Source: Betaproteobacteria bacterium (GTDB lineage: Bacteria; Pseudomonadota; Gammaproteobacteria; Burkholderiales; Burkholderiaceae_D). Taken from it: a stretch of DNA of 45,562 nucleotides. Both the position numbers and the translations under genes were made by a program. The stretch's first letter is position 1; every line of letters begins with the position of its first letter. The notes beneath the pieces were generated by a model. That model did not search any database. It was not told the origin of the DNA and saw only the letters and a list, made by a program, of their open reading frames with translations. Positions 18,125 to 27,630 of the stretch are shown piece by piece. The stretch covers positions 1-45,562 of the forward strand of contig VGHX01000015.1 in the NCBI GenBank assembly GCA_016868055.1, read 5' to 3'.

Positions 18125-19150
18125 ATGAACACCCCCGCAAATGATGATATCCGCCGGTCGCAGCTGACCGACTGGCTCGCTCAAGTTAATGCGCCCAAAA
18201 CCCTGCCGGAAAGCCTGCGTCCAGCCTCGTCAGATGCGAGTTTCCGACGCTACTTCCGGATAGACACCGCCGATGGTGGAACACTCATCGCGATGGATGC
18301 GCCGCCGCCGCAGGAAGACGTAAGGCCTTTTGTACATGTTGCGCAATTATTTGCAGGTACGGGCATCACTGTGCCGAACATCATCGCGCAAGATGTTGAG
18401 CGCGGCTTTCTGCTTCTTACAGATCTCGGTAACACCACCTATCTCAAACAACTGAACCCGGATACTGCGCACAAGCTATATCTCGATGCCATTGAAGCAC
18501 TGGTTCAGCTGCAAACGCATAGCGCGCCCGGCCAACTACCAGAGTATGACCGCGAGCTACTTCAGCGCGAGCTGATGCTGTTCCCCGACTGGTACTTGAG
18601 CAAGCACCGCAATGCTGCGCTTGACGACAAGCAGCGCTCAGATCTCAACGCAGTGTTCGATGTTTTGCTCGCTAATAATCTCGCGCAGGCGCAGGTATTC
18701 GTGCATCGCGACTACCACTCGCGCAATCTGATGGTGCTACAAAGCGGCAACCCGGGCATACTGGATTTTCAAGACGCGGTGTACGGACCAATTACCTATG
18801 ACCTGGTGTCTTTGTTACGCGATGCCTACATCGAGTGGGATGAGGAAATGGTACTGGATTGGACAGTACGCTACTGGGAACACGCACGTCGCGCCGGGCT
18901 TCCGGTTTCGCACGATATAGACAGTTTCTACCGCGATTTCGAATTTATGGGGCTGCAGCGCCATCTCAAGGTACTGGGGATATTTGCGCGTCTTTATCAT
19001 CGCGATGGTAAAGATGGCTATCTGAACGATATTCCACTGGTGATGCAATATGTCCGAAAAACTGCTTATCGCTACAAAGAGTTTTCGCCGTTAATCAGGC
19101 TGCTTGATACTTTGGAAGAAAAGCAGACAGGCATTGGCTATACCTTCTGA
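18125..19150 (+). CDS. amgK: Anomeric N-acetylmuramate/N-acetylglucosamine kinase AmgK
   Basis: Phosphorylates MurNAc (and GlcNAc) at C1 in the peptidoglycan-recycling route that bypasses de novo UDP-MurNAc synthesis, described in pseudomonads. The 341 residues show the aminoglycoside-phosphotransferase fold: SSDASFRRYFRI near the N-terminus, catalytic loop HRDYHSRNLM (Asp196) and metal-binding LDFQDA (Asp214). The assignment over other kinases of this fold rests on the adjacent murU, starting one base after its stop. Substrate specificity is inferred. Confidence 0.88.
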   Translation: MNTPANDDIRRSQLTDWLAQVNAPKTLPESLRPASSDASFRRYFRIDTADGGTLIAMDAPPPQEDVRPFVHVAQLFAGTGITVPNIIAQDVERGFLLLTDLGNTTYLKQLNPDTAHKLYLDAIEALVQLQTHSAPGQLPEYDRELLQRELMLFPDWYLSKHRNAALDDKQRSDLNAVFDVLLANNLAQAQVFVHRDYHSRNLMVLQSGNPGILDFQDAVYGPITYDLVSLLRDAYIEWDEEMVLDWTVRYWEHARRAGLPVSHDIDSFYRDFEFMGLQRHLKVLGIFARLYHRDGKDGYLNDIPLVMQYVRKTAYRYKEFSPLIRLLDTLEEKQTGIGYTF

Positions 19151-19151
19151 C

Positions 19152-19865
19152 ATGAAGGCGATGATATTTGCTGCAGGTCGTGGTGAGCGCATGCGGCCGC
19201 TCACCGACACTTGCCCCAAGCCCTTGCTGAAGGTACGTGGCCGGCCGTTGATTGTCTGGCATATTTTGAACTTGGTGCGCGCTGGCCTGAGTGATATCGT
19301 GATTAATCATGCGCACCTTGGTCATATGATTGAAGAGACGCTGGGTGACGGCAGCCAGTATGGGGCCAAACTGGTGTACTCCGCCGAGGGCAACGCGCTG
19401 GAAACTGCGGGTGGCATTGCCAAGGCGCGGCATCTGCTGGGTGATCAGCCATTCGTTGCAATTGCGGGTGATATTTATTGCCCGCACTTCGATTTCAGCA
19501 AGGTACGTGATGTACTCGAAGACAATGACCCTTGGGGTAAGCCCTACCCTGCAGGTGATCGCGACTTGGGGTGGTTGTATCTGGTCAAGAACCCCGCGCA
19601 CCATCCGCAAGGTGATTTTGCGCTCGCCAATTTTTCGATCACTAATCACGGCGAGCCGCGCTATACCTTCTCTGGTATCGGTGTCTATCGCCCCGAACTA
19701 TTCGACACTATCGTAGCGGGCGACAGCGCCAAGCTTGCACCCATTCTGCGAGAATTTGCTGACCAGGGCAAAATCGGTGGCGAGGTATACCGAGGCGACT
19801 GGACTGATGTCGGCACTATCGCGCGCCTAGAGCAATTGAACGCTCCATTGAAAGCAGGATCATGA
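19152..19865 (+). CDS. murU: N-acetylmuramate alpha-1-phosphate uridylyltransferase MurU
   Basis: Nucleotidyltransferase that turns MurNAc-1-phosphate into UDP-MurNAc, the step after AmgK. The 237 residues carry the signature FAAGRGERMRPLT (7-18) with CPKPLL (21-26), then a GGIAKA segment and the GDIYC metal-binding Asp. Related sugar-phosphate uridylyltransferases share these; the amgK neighbour decides. The start is ATG 19152, two bases after the amgK stop; the frame's earlier start lies inside amgK. The 3' end overlaps pepP in ATGA. Confidence 0.9.
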   Translation: MKAMIFAAGRGERMRPLTDTCPKPLLKVRGRPLIVWHILNLVRAGLSDIVINHAHLGHMIEETLGDGSQYGAKLVYSAEGNALETAGGIAKARHLLGDQPFVAIAGDIYCPHFDFSKVRDVLEDNDPWGKPYPAGDRDLGWLYLVKNPAHHPQGDFALANFSITNHGEPRYTFSGIGVYRPELFDTIVAGDSAKLAPILREFADQGKIGGEVYRGDWTDVGTIARLEQLNAPLKAGS

Positions 19866-21199
19866 CTGTGACAAGCTTTGCCCGTCGGCGCGCTGCGCTG
19901 CTCGAAAAAATGCAGGCCCAGGGCGGTGGGGTTGCCATCATCCCGACTGCGCCCGAAGTGATGCGCAATGCAGATGCCGACTACCCCTATCGGCACGACA
20001 GCTATTTCTACTACCTGACCGGATTCCCCGAGCCTGAAGCCACCCTGGTGCTTATCGCAGGCGCTCAAAACCAATCGATTCTTTTCTGTCGCGATAAAAA
20101 CGAAGAGCGCGAGATATGGGATGGCTATCGCTACGGACCCGCAGGTACCAAAGAACAGTTTGGCTTTGACACATGCTTCAGTATTGAGAGTATCGATACC
20201 GAGCTACCCAAGCTGATGGCCAATGCGCCAGCGCTGTTTTATGCGCTTGGTAGCCAGGCAAAGCTCGATGAACACATCCAGCGCTGGTTGAACGCGGTAC
20301 GCGCTCAGGTACGCGCTGGCGTCAGCGCACCGGGAGCGGCATTTGATATTCGCGCCATGCTGAACGAGATGCGCCTGATCAAGGACGAGGACGAAATCGC
20401 CATCATGCAGCGCGCCGCAGATATCGCGGCCGAAGCACATGCGCGTGCTATGCGCTGCGCAAAACCGGGGCTACGTGAATACCATCTTGAAGCCGAGCTG
20501 CTGCACGAGTTTCGTCGCAATGGCTCACAATCCCCTGCCTACGGCTCCATCGTTGCGACCGGCGCGAATGCCTGCGTGCTTCACTATCGCGCCGGCGACA
20601 CCGAGTTGCGTGACGGAGATTTAGTCTTGATCGATGCCGGCTGTGAGCTCGATAGCTATGCATCCGACATCACGCGAACCTTTCCGGCTAACGGGAAATT
20701 CAGCGGCCCGCAAAAAACACTGTATGAAATCGTACTGGATGCGCAACGCGCGGCGATTCAGGCCACCGGCCCAGGCAAACGCTTCATTGATGGCCACGAG
20801 GCCGCTGTTCGTGTGCTTGCACAAGGCATGCTCGATACGGGGCTGCTCAGTAAAGACAAAGCCGGCACGCTGGATGATGTCATCGCGAATGACAGCTACC
20901 GACAGTTTTACATGCACCGAACCGGTCATTGGCTGGGTATGGATGTGCATGATGTCGGTGATTACCGAGACCCTGGGGTGTCCGCCACTGAAAAACCGTC
21001 GCGCTCTCTGGTGCCGGGTATGGTCCTAACCATAGAGCCGGGTATGTATGTACGACCGGCGGAGGGTGTGCCCGAAGCATTTTGGAACATCGGCATTCGA
21101 ATTGAAGACGATGCACTCGTCACCGCAGACGGATGTCACATCCTGACGCACAAGGCGCCAAAAAGTATCGCTGATATCGAAGCGCTGATGCGCAACTGA
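19862..21199 (+). CDS. pepP: Xaa-Pro aminopeptidase (aminopeptidase P)
   Basis: Dimanganese M24 peptidase that removes N-terminal residues preceding proline. The 445 residues have the AMP_N domain (1-about 170) and the pita-bread catalytic domain with all metal ligands: Asp258 (LIDAG), Asp269 (SDITR), His356 (TGHWLG), Glu392 (IEPGMY) and Glu415 (RIEDD). ATG 19862 overlaps murU by 4 bases and has AGGA upstream. pepP beside ubiH is a conserved pair in proteobacteria. Confidence 0.96.
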   Translation: MTVTSFARRRAALLEKMQAQGGGVAIIPTAPEVMRNADADYPYRHDSYFYYLTGFPEPEATLVLIAGAQNQSILFCRDKNEEREIWDGYRYGPAGTKEQFGFDTCFSIESIDTELPKLMANAPALFYALGSQAKLDEHIQRWLNAVRAQVRAGVSAPGAAFDIRAMLNEMRLIKDEDEIAIMQRAADIAAEAHARAMRCAKPGLREYHLEAELLHEFRRNGSQSPAYGSIVATGANACVLHYRAGDTELRDGDLVLIDAGCELDSYASDITRTFPANGKFSGPQKTLYEIVLDAQRAAIQATGPGKRFIDGHEAAVRVLAQGMLDTGLLSKDKAGTLDDVIANDSYRQFYMHRTGHWLGMDVHDVGDYRDPGVSATEKPSRSLVPGMVLTIEPGMYVRPAEGVPEAFWNIGIRIEDDALVTADGCHILTHKAPKSIADIEALMRN

Positions 21200-21201
21200 T
21201 C

Positions 21202-22335
21202 ATGCAAACAAGCGTCGATATCGCGATTGTCGGTGGCGGGCCTGTGGGGCTGTCACTCGTAGCGATGCTAGTCGCGCAAGGCATCGATTCTGGCAAGATT
21301 GCCGTTATCGATGCAAAACCGCTGACGGTAGCTGCCACAGATCCGCGATCGATCGCTTTATCCTTCGGTAGTCGCGAACTTCTATCGACGATATCGGCGT
21401 GGCCTTCGAATGTAACGCCGATCACGCAAATCCATGTCTCGCGTCGAGGAAGCTTTGGCCGGACACTGATTGATAGTCATGACTACCAGCTACCGGCACT
21501 TGGCTATGTGTGCCGCTACGGCGATTTGGTACGAGCGCTCGACATTGCTACGCCGGCCGGTCTGAGTGTTTTGCGGCCAGCCTCGGTAAACCACCTCAAA
21601 CAGTTCGATGAGCACGTGCTGTTGACGCTGTCAGATGGCGGCGAAGTCAGCGCGTCGATCGTGGTACAAGCCGAGGGGGGCGTGTTCAGTGAGCAGACGC
21701 CCAAGGCGCAGCATCGCGACTACGCACAAATCGCCATCACCGCCGAGGTGCATGCCGCAGCGCCAGCGCCCGGTAGAGCGTTTGAGCGGTTTACTTCAGA
21801 AGGACCGCTCGCACTACTACCGCAACAAGATGGCTATGTAATGGTGTGGTGCGTCGCCCCCAACACGGCAGAGCGACTAATGGCGATGGATGATGAAAAT
21901 TTTCTCGCGGCGCTGCAAGACGCTTTCGGTCAGCGCATCGGCAAGTTCACAACGATTGGGCAACGTCACCATTACCCTCTAGGTCTGAACGCTCAACCGA
22001 AAACGCAAGATCGAATCATCGCGATTGGCAATGCAGCGCAAACACTCCACCCCGTCGCGGGGCAAGGATTGAATCTCGGTCTGCGCGATGCGGCCGTGCT
22101 GGCAAAAATGTTAGCCCGCGACTTTTCGCCGACGACCCTGACAGACTTTGAAAAATCGCGTCAGCCTGACAGAGCAACGACCATACGGCTTACGGATGTG
22201 ATGGCACGCGTATTTGCGAGCGGCTCAGATCGATCAGCATCGCAACAACTGCTGGGGTTTTCTCTCGGCTTGCTGGATTTTGTTCCACCAGCAAAGCGCG
22301 CACTGGCGGAACAGATGATGTACGGTTGGCGTTGA
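21202..22335 (+). CDS. ubiH: FAD-dependent ubiquinone-biosynthesis hydroxylase, UbiH family
   Basis: Flavin monooxygenase hydroxylating a polyprenyl-phenol ring intermediate of ubiquinone synthesis. The 377 residues have the dinucleotide-binding IVGGGPVGLSL (9-19) and the second FAD motif GNAAQTLHPVAGQGLNLGLR in the C-terminal third, both typical of UbiH/UbiF/VisC. Position right after pepP favours UbiH; UbiF or UbiI activity cannot be excluded from sequence alone. It starts two bases after pepP stops. Convergent with pntB, separated by a repeat element. Confidence 0.87.
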   Translation: MQTSVDIAIVGGGPVGLSLVAMLVAQGIDSGKIAVIDAKPLTVAATDPRSIALSFGSRELLSTISAWPSNVTPITQIHVSRRGSFGRTLIDSHDYQLPALGYVCRYGDLVRALDIATPAGLSVLRPASVNHLKQFDEHVLLTLSDGGEVSASIVVQAEGGVFSEQTPKAQHRDYAQIAITAEVHAAAPAPGRAFERFTSEGPLALLPQQDGYVMVWCVAPNTAERLMAMDDENFLAALQDAFGQRIGKFTTIGQRHHYPLGLNAQPKTQDRIIAIGNAAQTLHPVAGQGLNLGLRDAAVLAKMLARDFSPTTLTDFEKSRQPDRATTIRLTDVMARVFASGSDRSASQQLLGFSLGLLDFVPPAKRALAEQMMYGWR

Positions 22336-22343
22336 TGCCAGCG

Positions 22344-22485
22344 CCACCAACAACGCCAGCGACATTTTGCAAAAATCTGAAAAGCCTTTAACAAAATGAG
22401 CGAAGCGTACGCTGGCTAGGCGGGGATGCCGAAGACAGTACAGGACGTACGGCAAGGCACCACCAACAACGCCAGCGACATTTTG
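22344..22485. repeat. Structured intergenic repeat element between ubiH and pntB
   Basis: A 26-base sequence ending GCCAGCGACATTTTG occurs identically at 22344-22369 and 22460-22485. Between them lie CAAAATG and then CGCTGGC, the inverse complements of CATTTTG and GCCAGCG, so the left copy can fold with the middle into a long imperfect hairpin. Further GTAC-containing stretches follow. It fills the whole gap between the convergent genes. A related core lies after purB (30856-30872). It resembles a small non-coding dispersed repeat; I see no transposase. Confidence 0.65.
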
Positions 22486-22494
22486 TTACTAGCG

Positions 22495-23940
22495 TTAGAT
22501 GGCCTTGACCATGTCTTCGATAACCTTCTTCGCATCACCAAACACCATCATGGTCTTATCGAGATAGAACAACTCATTGTCCAAGCCAGCATAGCCTGAG
22601 GCCATCGAGCGCTTGTTCACGATAATGGTTTTTGCCTTGTAGGCCTCGAGAATCGGCATACCCGCAATCGGCGAATTAGGATCTTTGGCGGCGGGGTTGA
22701 CCACGTCGTTCGCTCCCAGCACCAACACCACATCAGCCTGACCAAATTCGCTGTTGATGTCTTCCATCTCGAATACCTGGTCGTAGGGTACCTCAGCCTC
22801 TGCCAGCAACACGTTCATGTGGCCGGGCATACGACCTGCCACTGGGTGGATCGCGTATTTCACGGTCACGCCTTTATCAGTCAGCTGATCCGTCAATTCT
22901 TTAAGCGCATGCTGCGCGCGTGCGACTGCCAAGCCATAGCCGGGGACGATAATCACGGTCTCGGCATGGGTCATGATGAACGAGGCATCATCAGCTGAGC
23001 CCGCTTTCACATTGCGCTGTTGCTGACCACCGGGGCCAACCGCCGATGCTTCTCCGCCAAAACCGCCAAGAATCACGCTGAAGAAAGAGCGATTCATCGC
23101 TTTACACATAATGTAAGACAGAATCGCACCGGACGAACCGACCAATGAACCGGCGATGATCAGCATCGAGTTATTCAGTGAGAAGCCGATGCCTGCAGCC
23201 GCCCAACCAGAATAGCTATTCAACATCGACACCACGACCGGCATATCTGCGCCACCGATCGGGATGATGATCAACACACCTAGCACGAAGGCTATTGCCG
23301 TCATCACCAAAAACGGCGTCCAGGCAGGCTCTGCGCCGTCGGCCACAACAAACATGAGGCCGGCACCGACCATCACCACGGCCATCAGCAGATTGACGAA
23401 ATGCTGACCCGGAAAAACCACCGGCGCACCCTGAAACAAACGAAACTTGAACGTACCCGCCAGCTTGCCAAACGCAATGACGGAGCCCGAGAAAGTAATC
23501 GCACCAACGAAGGTTCCGATAAACAGCTCAAGGCGATTACCAAAGGGAATCGGATCTGCGGCGCTAGCAACAATACCGAATGCCACCGGCTCAGAGACCG
23601 CAGCAACCGCAATACACACAGCCGCCATACCGATGAGCGAGTGCATTGCTGCAACCAGCTCGGGCATCTTGGTCATTTCAACGCGCTTCGCGAGTACGGC
23701 ACCGATACCACCGCCGACGACTAGCCCGCCGAGCAGCAAGCTGAAACCACTACCAGGCGCGGTCGCCTCGGCTTGCAACTTCATGATGAGCGCTACGGTG
23801 GTCAGCGCGGCAATGGCCATACCGGTCATGCCGAATGCGTTGCCGCGGCGCGCCGTGGCGGGATGCGACAAACCTTTCAGCGCCTGAATGAAACACACCG
23901 AGGCGATCAGATACAGCAGAGTGACAAGATTCATGCTCAT
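22495..23940 (-). CDS. pntB: Proton-translocating NAD(P) transhydrogenase beta subunit
   Basis: Inner-membrane subunit that carries NADP(H) and part of the proton channel. The 481 residues have about nine N-terminal membrane helices (to about 270) and the C-terminal NADP-binding domain III, recognised by IVPGYGLAVARAQHALKEL, YAIHPVAGRMPGHMNVLLAEA and VLGANDVVNPAA. Length is typical. A strong GGAAGGGG ribosome site precedes the ATG. It closes the minus-strand operon and lies 4 bases after the pntAB stop. Confidence 0.96.
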   Translation of the reverse strand: MSMNLVTLLYLIASVCFIQALKGLSHPATARRGNAFGMTGMAIAALTTVALIMKLQAEATAPGSGFSLLLGGLVVGGGIGAVLAKRVEMTKMPELVAAMHSLIGMAAVCIAVAAVSEPVAFGIVASAADPIPFGNRLELFIGTFVGAITFSGSVIAFGKLAGTFKFRLFQGAPVVFPGQHFVNLLMAVVMVGAGLMFVVADGAEPAWTPFLVMTAIAFVLGVLIIIPIGGADMPVVVSMLNSYSGWAAAGIGFSLNNSMLIIAGSLVGSSGAILSYIMCKAMNRSFFSVILGGFGGEASAVGPGGQQQRNVKAGSADDASFIMTHAETVIIVPGYGLAVARAQHALKELTDQLTDKGVTVKYAIHPVAGRMPGHMNVLLAEAEVPYDQVFEMEDINSEFGQADVVLVLGANDVVNPAAKDPNSPIAGMPILEAYKAKTIIVNKRSMASGYAGLDNELFYLDKTMMVFGDAKKVIEDMVKAI

Positions 23941-23944
23941 GGAA

Positions 23945-24259
23945 TTACGCCCCTTCCTTGTTCTGCGCCTTGGGCTGTTTTTTCTTGAACATTTCCAGCA
24001 TCCGCTGCGTCACCAAAAAACCACCGAACACGTTGACCGCTGCCAGCGCAACTGCGAGCGTGCCCATGAACTGCCCGACCGGGCCCGTTGTGAGTGCTGC
24101 GGCCAGCATGGCACCGACAATAATGATGGCTGACACCGCATTGGTCACCGCCATTAGCGGCGTATGCAATGCGGGCGTTACCGTCCAGACCACGTGATAC
24201 CCGACGTAAATCGCCAGGACAAAGATAATGAGGTTGGTAATGGTGTAGCTAACTTCCAT
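23945..24259 (-). CDS. pntAB: NAD(P) transhydrogenase alpha subunit, membrane part
   Basis: The membrane segment that is fused to the NAD-binding domain in E. coli PntA but is a separate protein in many bacteria. The 104 residues contain about three membrane helices (LIIFVLAIYVGYHVVW; ISAIIIVGAMLAAAL; LAVALAAVNVFGGFLV) and the HTPLMAVTNAVSAI block typical of domain II. GAGG precedes the ATG. It is separated from its partner pntAA by panD. Confidence 0.93.
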   Translation of the reverse strand: MEVSYTITNLIIFVLAIYVGYHVVWTVTPALHTPLMAVTNAVSAIIIVGAMLAAALTTGPVGQFMGTLAVALAAVNVFGGFLVTQRMLEMFKKKQPKAQNKEGA

Positions 24260-24279
24260 GATGTCCTCTACTGGTAGCT

Positions 24280-24639
24280 TTACTTTTTGATTCCGGAGAC
24301 ACGATTACTGCCATCTACGAACACGATCTTGGGTTGGTGATCCACAACCATTGCTTCGCTCATGGGCGCGTAGGTGCAAATAATGAGCAAATCACCACGT
24401 TGCGCTAGGCGCGCTGCCGCGCCATTGAGGGATATCTCACCACTCGCGCGCTTCCCTTTGATCGCGTAAGTAGAGAAGCGCTCGCCATTGCTAACGTTAT
24501 ACAAATCGATTTTCTCGAATTCTCGAATGTCAGCAGCGTCGAGTAGTTCTTCATCGATCCCGCAAGAGCCTTCGTAATCCAACACACACTCGGTAACCGT
24601 GGCGCGATGAATCTTCGCGCGCAGCATGATTCTTTCCAT
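24280..24639 (-). CDS. panD: Aspartate 1-decarboxylase precursor
   Basis: Pyruvoyl enzyme that makes beta-alanine for pantothenate and CoA. The 119-residue precursor has the self-cleavage site Gly24-Ser25 in YEGSCGID, which gives the pyruvoyl-bearing chain, plus Lys9 and the INGAAARL-like SLNGAAARL motif. ATG 24639 (MERIML) puts the cleavage site at the classical position; the next ATG four codons on is less likely. It lies inside the transhydrogenase operon, between pntAA and pntAB, with gaps of only 18 and 20 bases, so it is probably cotranscribed. No PanB or PanC gene is in view. Confidence 0.94.
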   Translation of the reverse strand: MERIMLRAKIHRATVTECVLDYEGSCGIDEELLDAADIREFEKIDLYNVSNGERFSTYAIKGKRASGEISLNGAAARLAQRGDLLIICTYAPMSEAMVVDHQPKIVFVDGSNRVSGIKK

Positions 24640-24657
24640 CGCCGTACGCCGCCGTCA

Positions 24658-25773
24658 TTACTTGCGCAGTACTGCGCCGCCATGACACACCAAGGTGGCA
24701 GCGATAATTTCATCCGCCTGATCGATGGTGAGGTTGGCGTCTTTGTCAAAGATCAGCTTCAGAAAATCAAGCACGTTTCGAGCGTAAAGAGCAGATGCAT
24801 CTGCGGCGCACAATGCGGGAAGGTTAGCTTCACCGATAATGTGAACGCCATGCTTGACCACGGTCTTGCCGAGTTCAGACAGTTCGCAATTACCGCCCTG
24901 CTCCACCGCCATATCCAGAATGACCGAACCCGGCTTCATCGCTTTGACGGTGTCTTCGCCAATGAGTACTGGCGCTTTACGGCCCGGAATAAGCGCGGTC
25001 GTGATAATGATGTCGGCCAGTTTCGCGCGCTCATGTACCAGCGCAGCCTGACGCTTCATCCATGCTTCGGGCATCGGCCGCGCGTAGCCACCGACACCTT
25101 GTGCGATCTCGCGTTCTTCATCGGTCTCGTAGGGCACATCAATGAATTTCGCGCCCAAGGATTCCACCTGCTCTTTCACGGGTGGGCGCACATCGGATGC
25201 CTCGATCACCGCGCCCAGGCGCTTGGCCGTCGCAATGGCTTGCAGCCCAGCAACACCAACACCCATGATTAACACTCGCGCCGCTTTCACCGTACCGGCG
25301 GCTGTCATCAGCATCGGGAAAAAGCGCTGGTACAGATTGGCCGTCATCAGTACCGCTTTGTAGCCGGCGATGTTCGCTTGGGACGACAATACGTCCATCG
25401 ACTGCGCACGCGTAATGCGAGGCACTGCCTCGAGCGCAAAAGCCGACAGCCCGGCCGATGCCATTGCCGCGATACCGTCCGCGTCGAACGGGTTCAACAT
25501 ACCGACCAGCGTGGTGCCGGATTTCATCAGGGCGCGCTCGTCTGCGGACGGCGCGCGAACTTTTAGCACGATGTCGCAGCCGAACGCATCGGCGGCGCTG
25601 CCGATCGCTGCACCAACCGCCGTGAAGGTGTCATCAAGCAGACTGGCGGGAACGCCGGCGCCAGACTGTACCGTGACCTGGTGTCCGGCAGCGACCAGTT
25701 TTTTGATCGTCTCCGGGGTGGCAGCGACTCGCGTTTCGCCCTGACGGGTCTCGGCGGGAATGCCGATTCTCAT
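24658..25773 (-). CDS. pntAA: NAD(P) transhydrogenase alpha subunit, NAD-binding part
   Basis: Soluble NAD(H)-binding domain I of transhydrogenase, related to alanine dehydrogenase. The 371 residues begin RIGIPAETRQGETRVA, contain the catalytic loop sequences QANIAGYKAVL and the Rossmann glycines in LIMGVGVAGLQAIATAKRLGA, and end with VDQ-free family C-terminus TLVCHGGAVLRK. ATG 25773 follows GGAG by 7 bases; a GTG four codons upstream overlaps that ribosome site and is rejected. First gene of the operon, divergent from nudJ. Confidence 0.95.
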   Translation of the reverse strand: MRIGIPAETRQGETRVAATPETIKKLVAAGHQVTVQSGAGVPASLLDDTFTAVGAAIGSAADAFGCDIVLKVRAPSADERALMKSGTTLVGMLNPFDADGIAAMASAGLSAFALEAVPRITRAQSMDVLSSQANIAGYKAVLMTANLYQRFFPMLMTAAGTVKAARVLIMGVGVAGLQAIATAKRLGAVIEASDVRPPVKEQVESLGAKFIDVPYETDEEREIAQGVGGYARPMPEAWMKRQAALVHERAKLADIIITTALIPGRKAPVLIGEDTVKAMKPGSVILDMAVEQGGNCELSELGKTVVKHGVHIIGEANLPALCAADASALYARNVLDFLKLIFDKDANLTIDQADEIIAATLVCHGGAVLRK

Positions 25774-26048
25774 GGTGTTCTCCACATTGAAAATGAATGA
25801 CGCCGGACGCGGGCGAAAAAAAGCGAGCGTCGATGCGGCATCCGCACGTTAGGACTTTGCTAAGGAAAGGCTGTGCCGACGAACGGGCAAGCCCAAGATT
25901 GCTTCGCTGGAAAAAGGGGGCAAAGATACTATTGATCGGGATTTTTCGCAACGCACCAATCATTTGGCGGATTTCCGGCACGCTGTCGCTGGTCGGCGCC
26001 GAAAGCGGCAAGCCAAAACAGTAAAATGCGGAGCTTTTCAGGGTCAAT

Positions 26049-26534
26049 ATGTCATCAATTTGGAAACCCTCGGTCACGGTAGCTGCCATCATCGAGCGTG
26101 ATCAGCGATTTTTGCTGGTGGAAGAGCAAACTGTGGACGGCATCAAGTTCAATCAGCCTGCGGGTCATCTCGACCCCGGGGAGTCCTTGATGGCTGCGGC
26201 CGCACGGGAGGCGCTCGAGGAAACGGCGCATGAATTTGTGCCGAGCGAACTGGTTGGCGTGTACCTGTCGCGTTACCAGTCCAGCCGCATGCCCGAAGAC
26301 GTCACCTATTTACGCTTTGCGTTTACCGGCCACCTAGGTGGTTTGCATGATCGTCCGTTAGACGAAGGCATTCTGCGTACTGTGTGGATGTCGCACGAGG
26401 AGATCATCGCCACCCAAGACAGGCATCGTAGTCCTCTGGTACTGAAATGCGTCGAGGACTTCCTTGCCGGGCAGCGCTTCCCGCTGTCGGTTATCCACAC
26501 GCACCCCAGTGTTCAAGCCGCCGCCAATGAGTAA
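26049..26534 (+). CDS. nudJ: NUDIX hydrolase, NudJ-like phosphatase
   Basis: NUDIX hydrolase of the NudJ/YmfB group, which hydrolyses nucleoside di- and triphosphates and the thiamine precursor HMP-PP in E. coli. The 161 residues contain the NUDIX box from Gly39 (GHLDPGES) to REALEETA (about 53-60); the box glycine near its end is replaced by Ala. It overlaps mnmA by 8 bases, the same pairing as in E. coli, which supports the NudJ name. The true substrate is not deducible. Confidence 0.85.
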   Translation: MSSIWKPSVTVAAIIERDQRFLLVEEQTVDGIKFNQPAGHLDPGESLMAAAAREALEETAHEFVPSELVGVYLSRYQSSRMPEDVTYLRFAFTGHLGGLHDRPLDEGILRTVWMSHEEIIATQDRHRSPLVLKCVEDFLAGQRFPLSVIHTHPSVQAAANE

Positions 26535-27630
26535 ACCACGCGTGGTCCTGGGAATGTCGGGGGGTGTTGATTCCTCGGTCGCCGCATGGCTGCTGAAGCA
26601 GCAAGGCTATGAAGTGATTGGCCTGTTCATGAAAAACTGGGAAGACGATGACGATGACGAGTACTGCTCGACCCGGCAAGACTGGATTGATGCCGTCAGC
26701 GTGGCAGATGTCGTTGGTGTTGACATTGAGGCAGTGAACTTCGCCAGCGAGTACAAAGATCGCGTGTTTGCCGAGTTTCTGCGCGAGTACGAAGCGGGAC
26801 GCACACCCAACCCTGACGTGTTGTGCAACGCCGAAATCAAATTCAAAGCGTTTCTCGATCATGCCTTGCAGCTTGGCGCCGACCATATCGCGACAGGTCA
26901 TTACGCGCGGGTGCGCGAGCGAGGCGGCCAGTTTGAGCTGATGAAGGCGGTCGACGCCAGCAAAGACCAGAGCTACTTCTTGCATCGGTTGACCCAGTCG
27001 CAGCTGTCACGCACGCTATTCCCGCTGGGTGAGCTGCACAAGTCCAAGATACGCAGCATCGCAGATGAGCTAAAGCTTCCGAATGCGCGCAAAAAAGATT
27101 CCACCGGCATCTGCTTTATCGGCGAGCGGCCGTTTCGCGCCTTCCTTAACCGCTACCTTTCTTTCAAGCCGGGGCCAATGAAAACGCCAGAAGGCGATGT
27201 CGTCGGCGAGCACGTCGGCTTGTCGTTTTACACACTCGGCCAGCGCAAAGGCATCGGTTTGGGTGGGCAACGCGCGCATCGCGATGACGATGGCAAGCAC
27301 GCGCCATGGTACGTGGCACGCAAAGTTGTCGAAACCAACACCTTGGTGGTTGTGCAAGGCCATGACCATCCCTGGCTGTTGTCGTGTGATGTGATCGCGG
27401 GGCAGATGAGCTGGGTGGCTGGCACCCCGCCCGCGGAGCATTTGCTGCATGCCAAAACGCGCTACCGGCAAGCCGACGCCTCTTGCGCGCTAAGCGCCGA
27501 TGGCGGCAATCAGGCCCGTTTGAAGTTTGAGCAAGCGCAATGGGCGGTCACGCCCGGCCAATCCGCCGTGCTGTACCAAGGTGACATTTGCTTGGGAGGC
27601 GGCATCATCGAGCAGGCTGTGGCCAGCTGA
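26527..27630 (+). CDS. mnmA: tRNA-specific 2-thiouridylase MnmA
   Basis: ATP-dependent enzyme that thiolates U34 of tRNA-Lys, -Glu and -Gln. The 367 residues have the P-loop SGGVDSS (11-17), the acidic [10 protein letters not shown] segment, nucleophile Cys100 ([11 protein letters not shown]) and persulfide Cys196 ([10 protein letters not shown]). The frame is open from 26464, but homologues begin just before MSGGVDSS, so ATG 26527 is used. It overlaps the nudJ end, implying coupling. Confidence 0.96.
   Translation: MSKPRVVLGMSGGVDSSVAAWLLKQQGYEVIGLFMKNWEDDDDDEYCSTRQDWIDAVSVADVVGVDIEAVNFASEYKDRVFAEFLREYEAGRTPNPDVLCNAEIKFKAFLDHALQLGADHIATGHYARVRERGGQFELMKAVDASKDQSYFLHRLTQSQLSRTLFPLGELHKSKIRSIADELKLPNARKKDSTGICFIGERPFRAFLNRYLSFKPGPMKTPEGDVVGEHVGLSFYTLGQRKGIGLGGQRAHRDDDGKHAPWYVARKVVETNTLVVVQGHDHPWLLSCDVIAGQMSWVAGTPPAEHLLHAKTRYRQADASCALSADGGNQARLKFEQAQWAVTPGQSAVLYQGDICLGGGIIEQAVAS

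Noticed and set aside
23447-23887. 146-codon plus-strand frame opposite pntB
   Set aside because: Antisense shadow of transmembrane codons; low-complexity Ala/Thr/Pro content.
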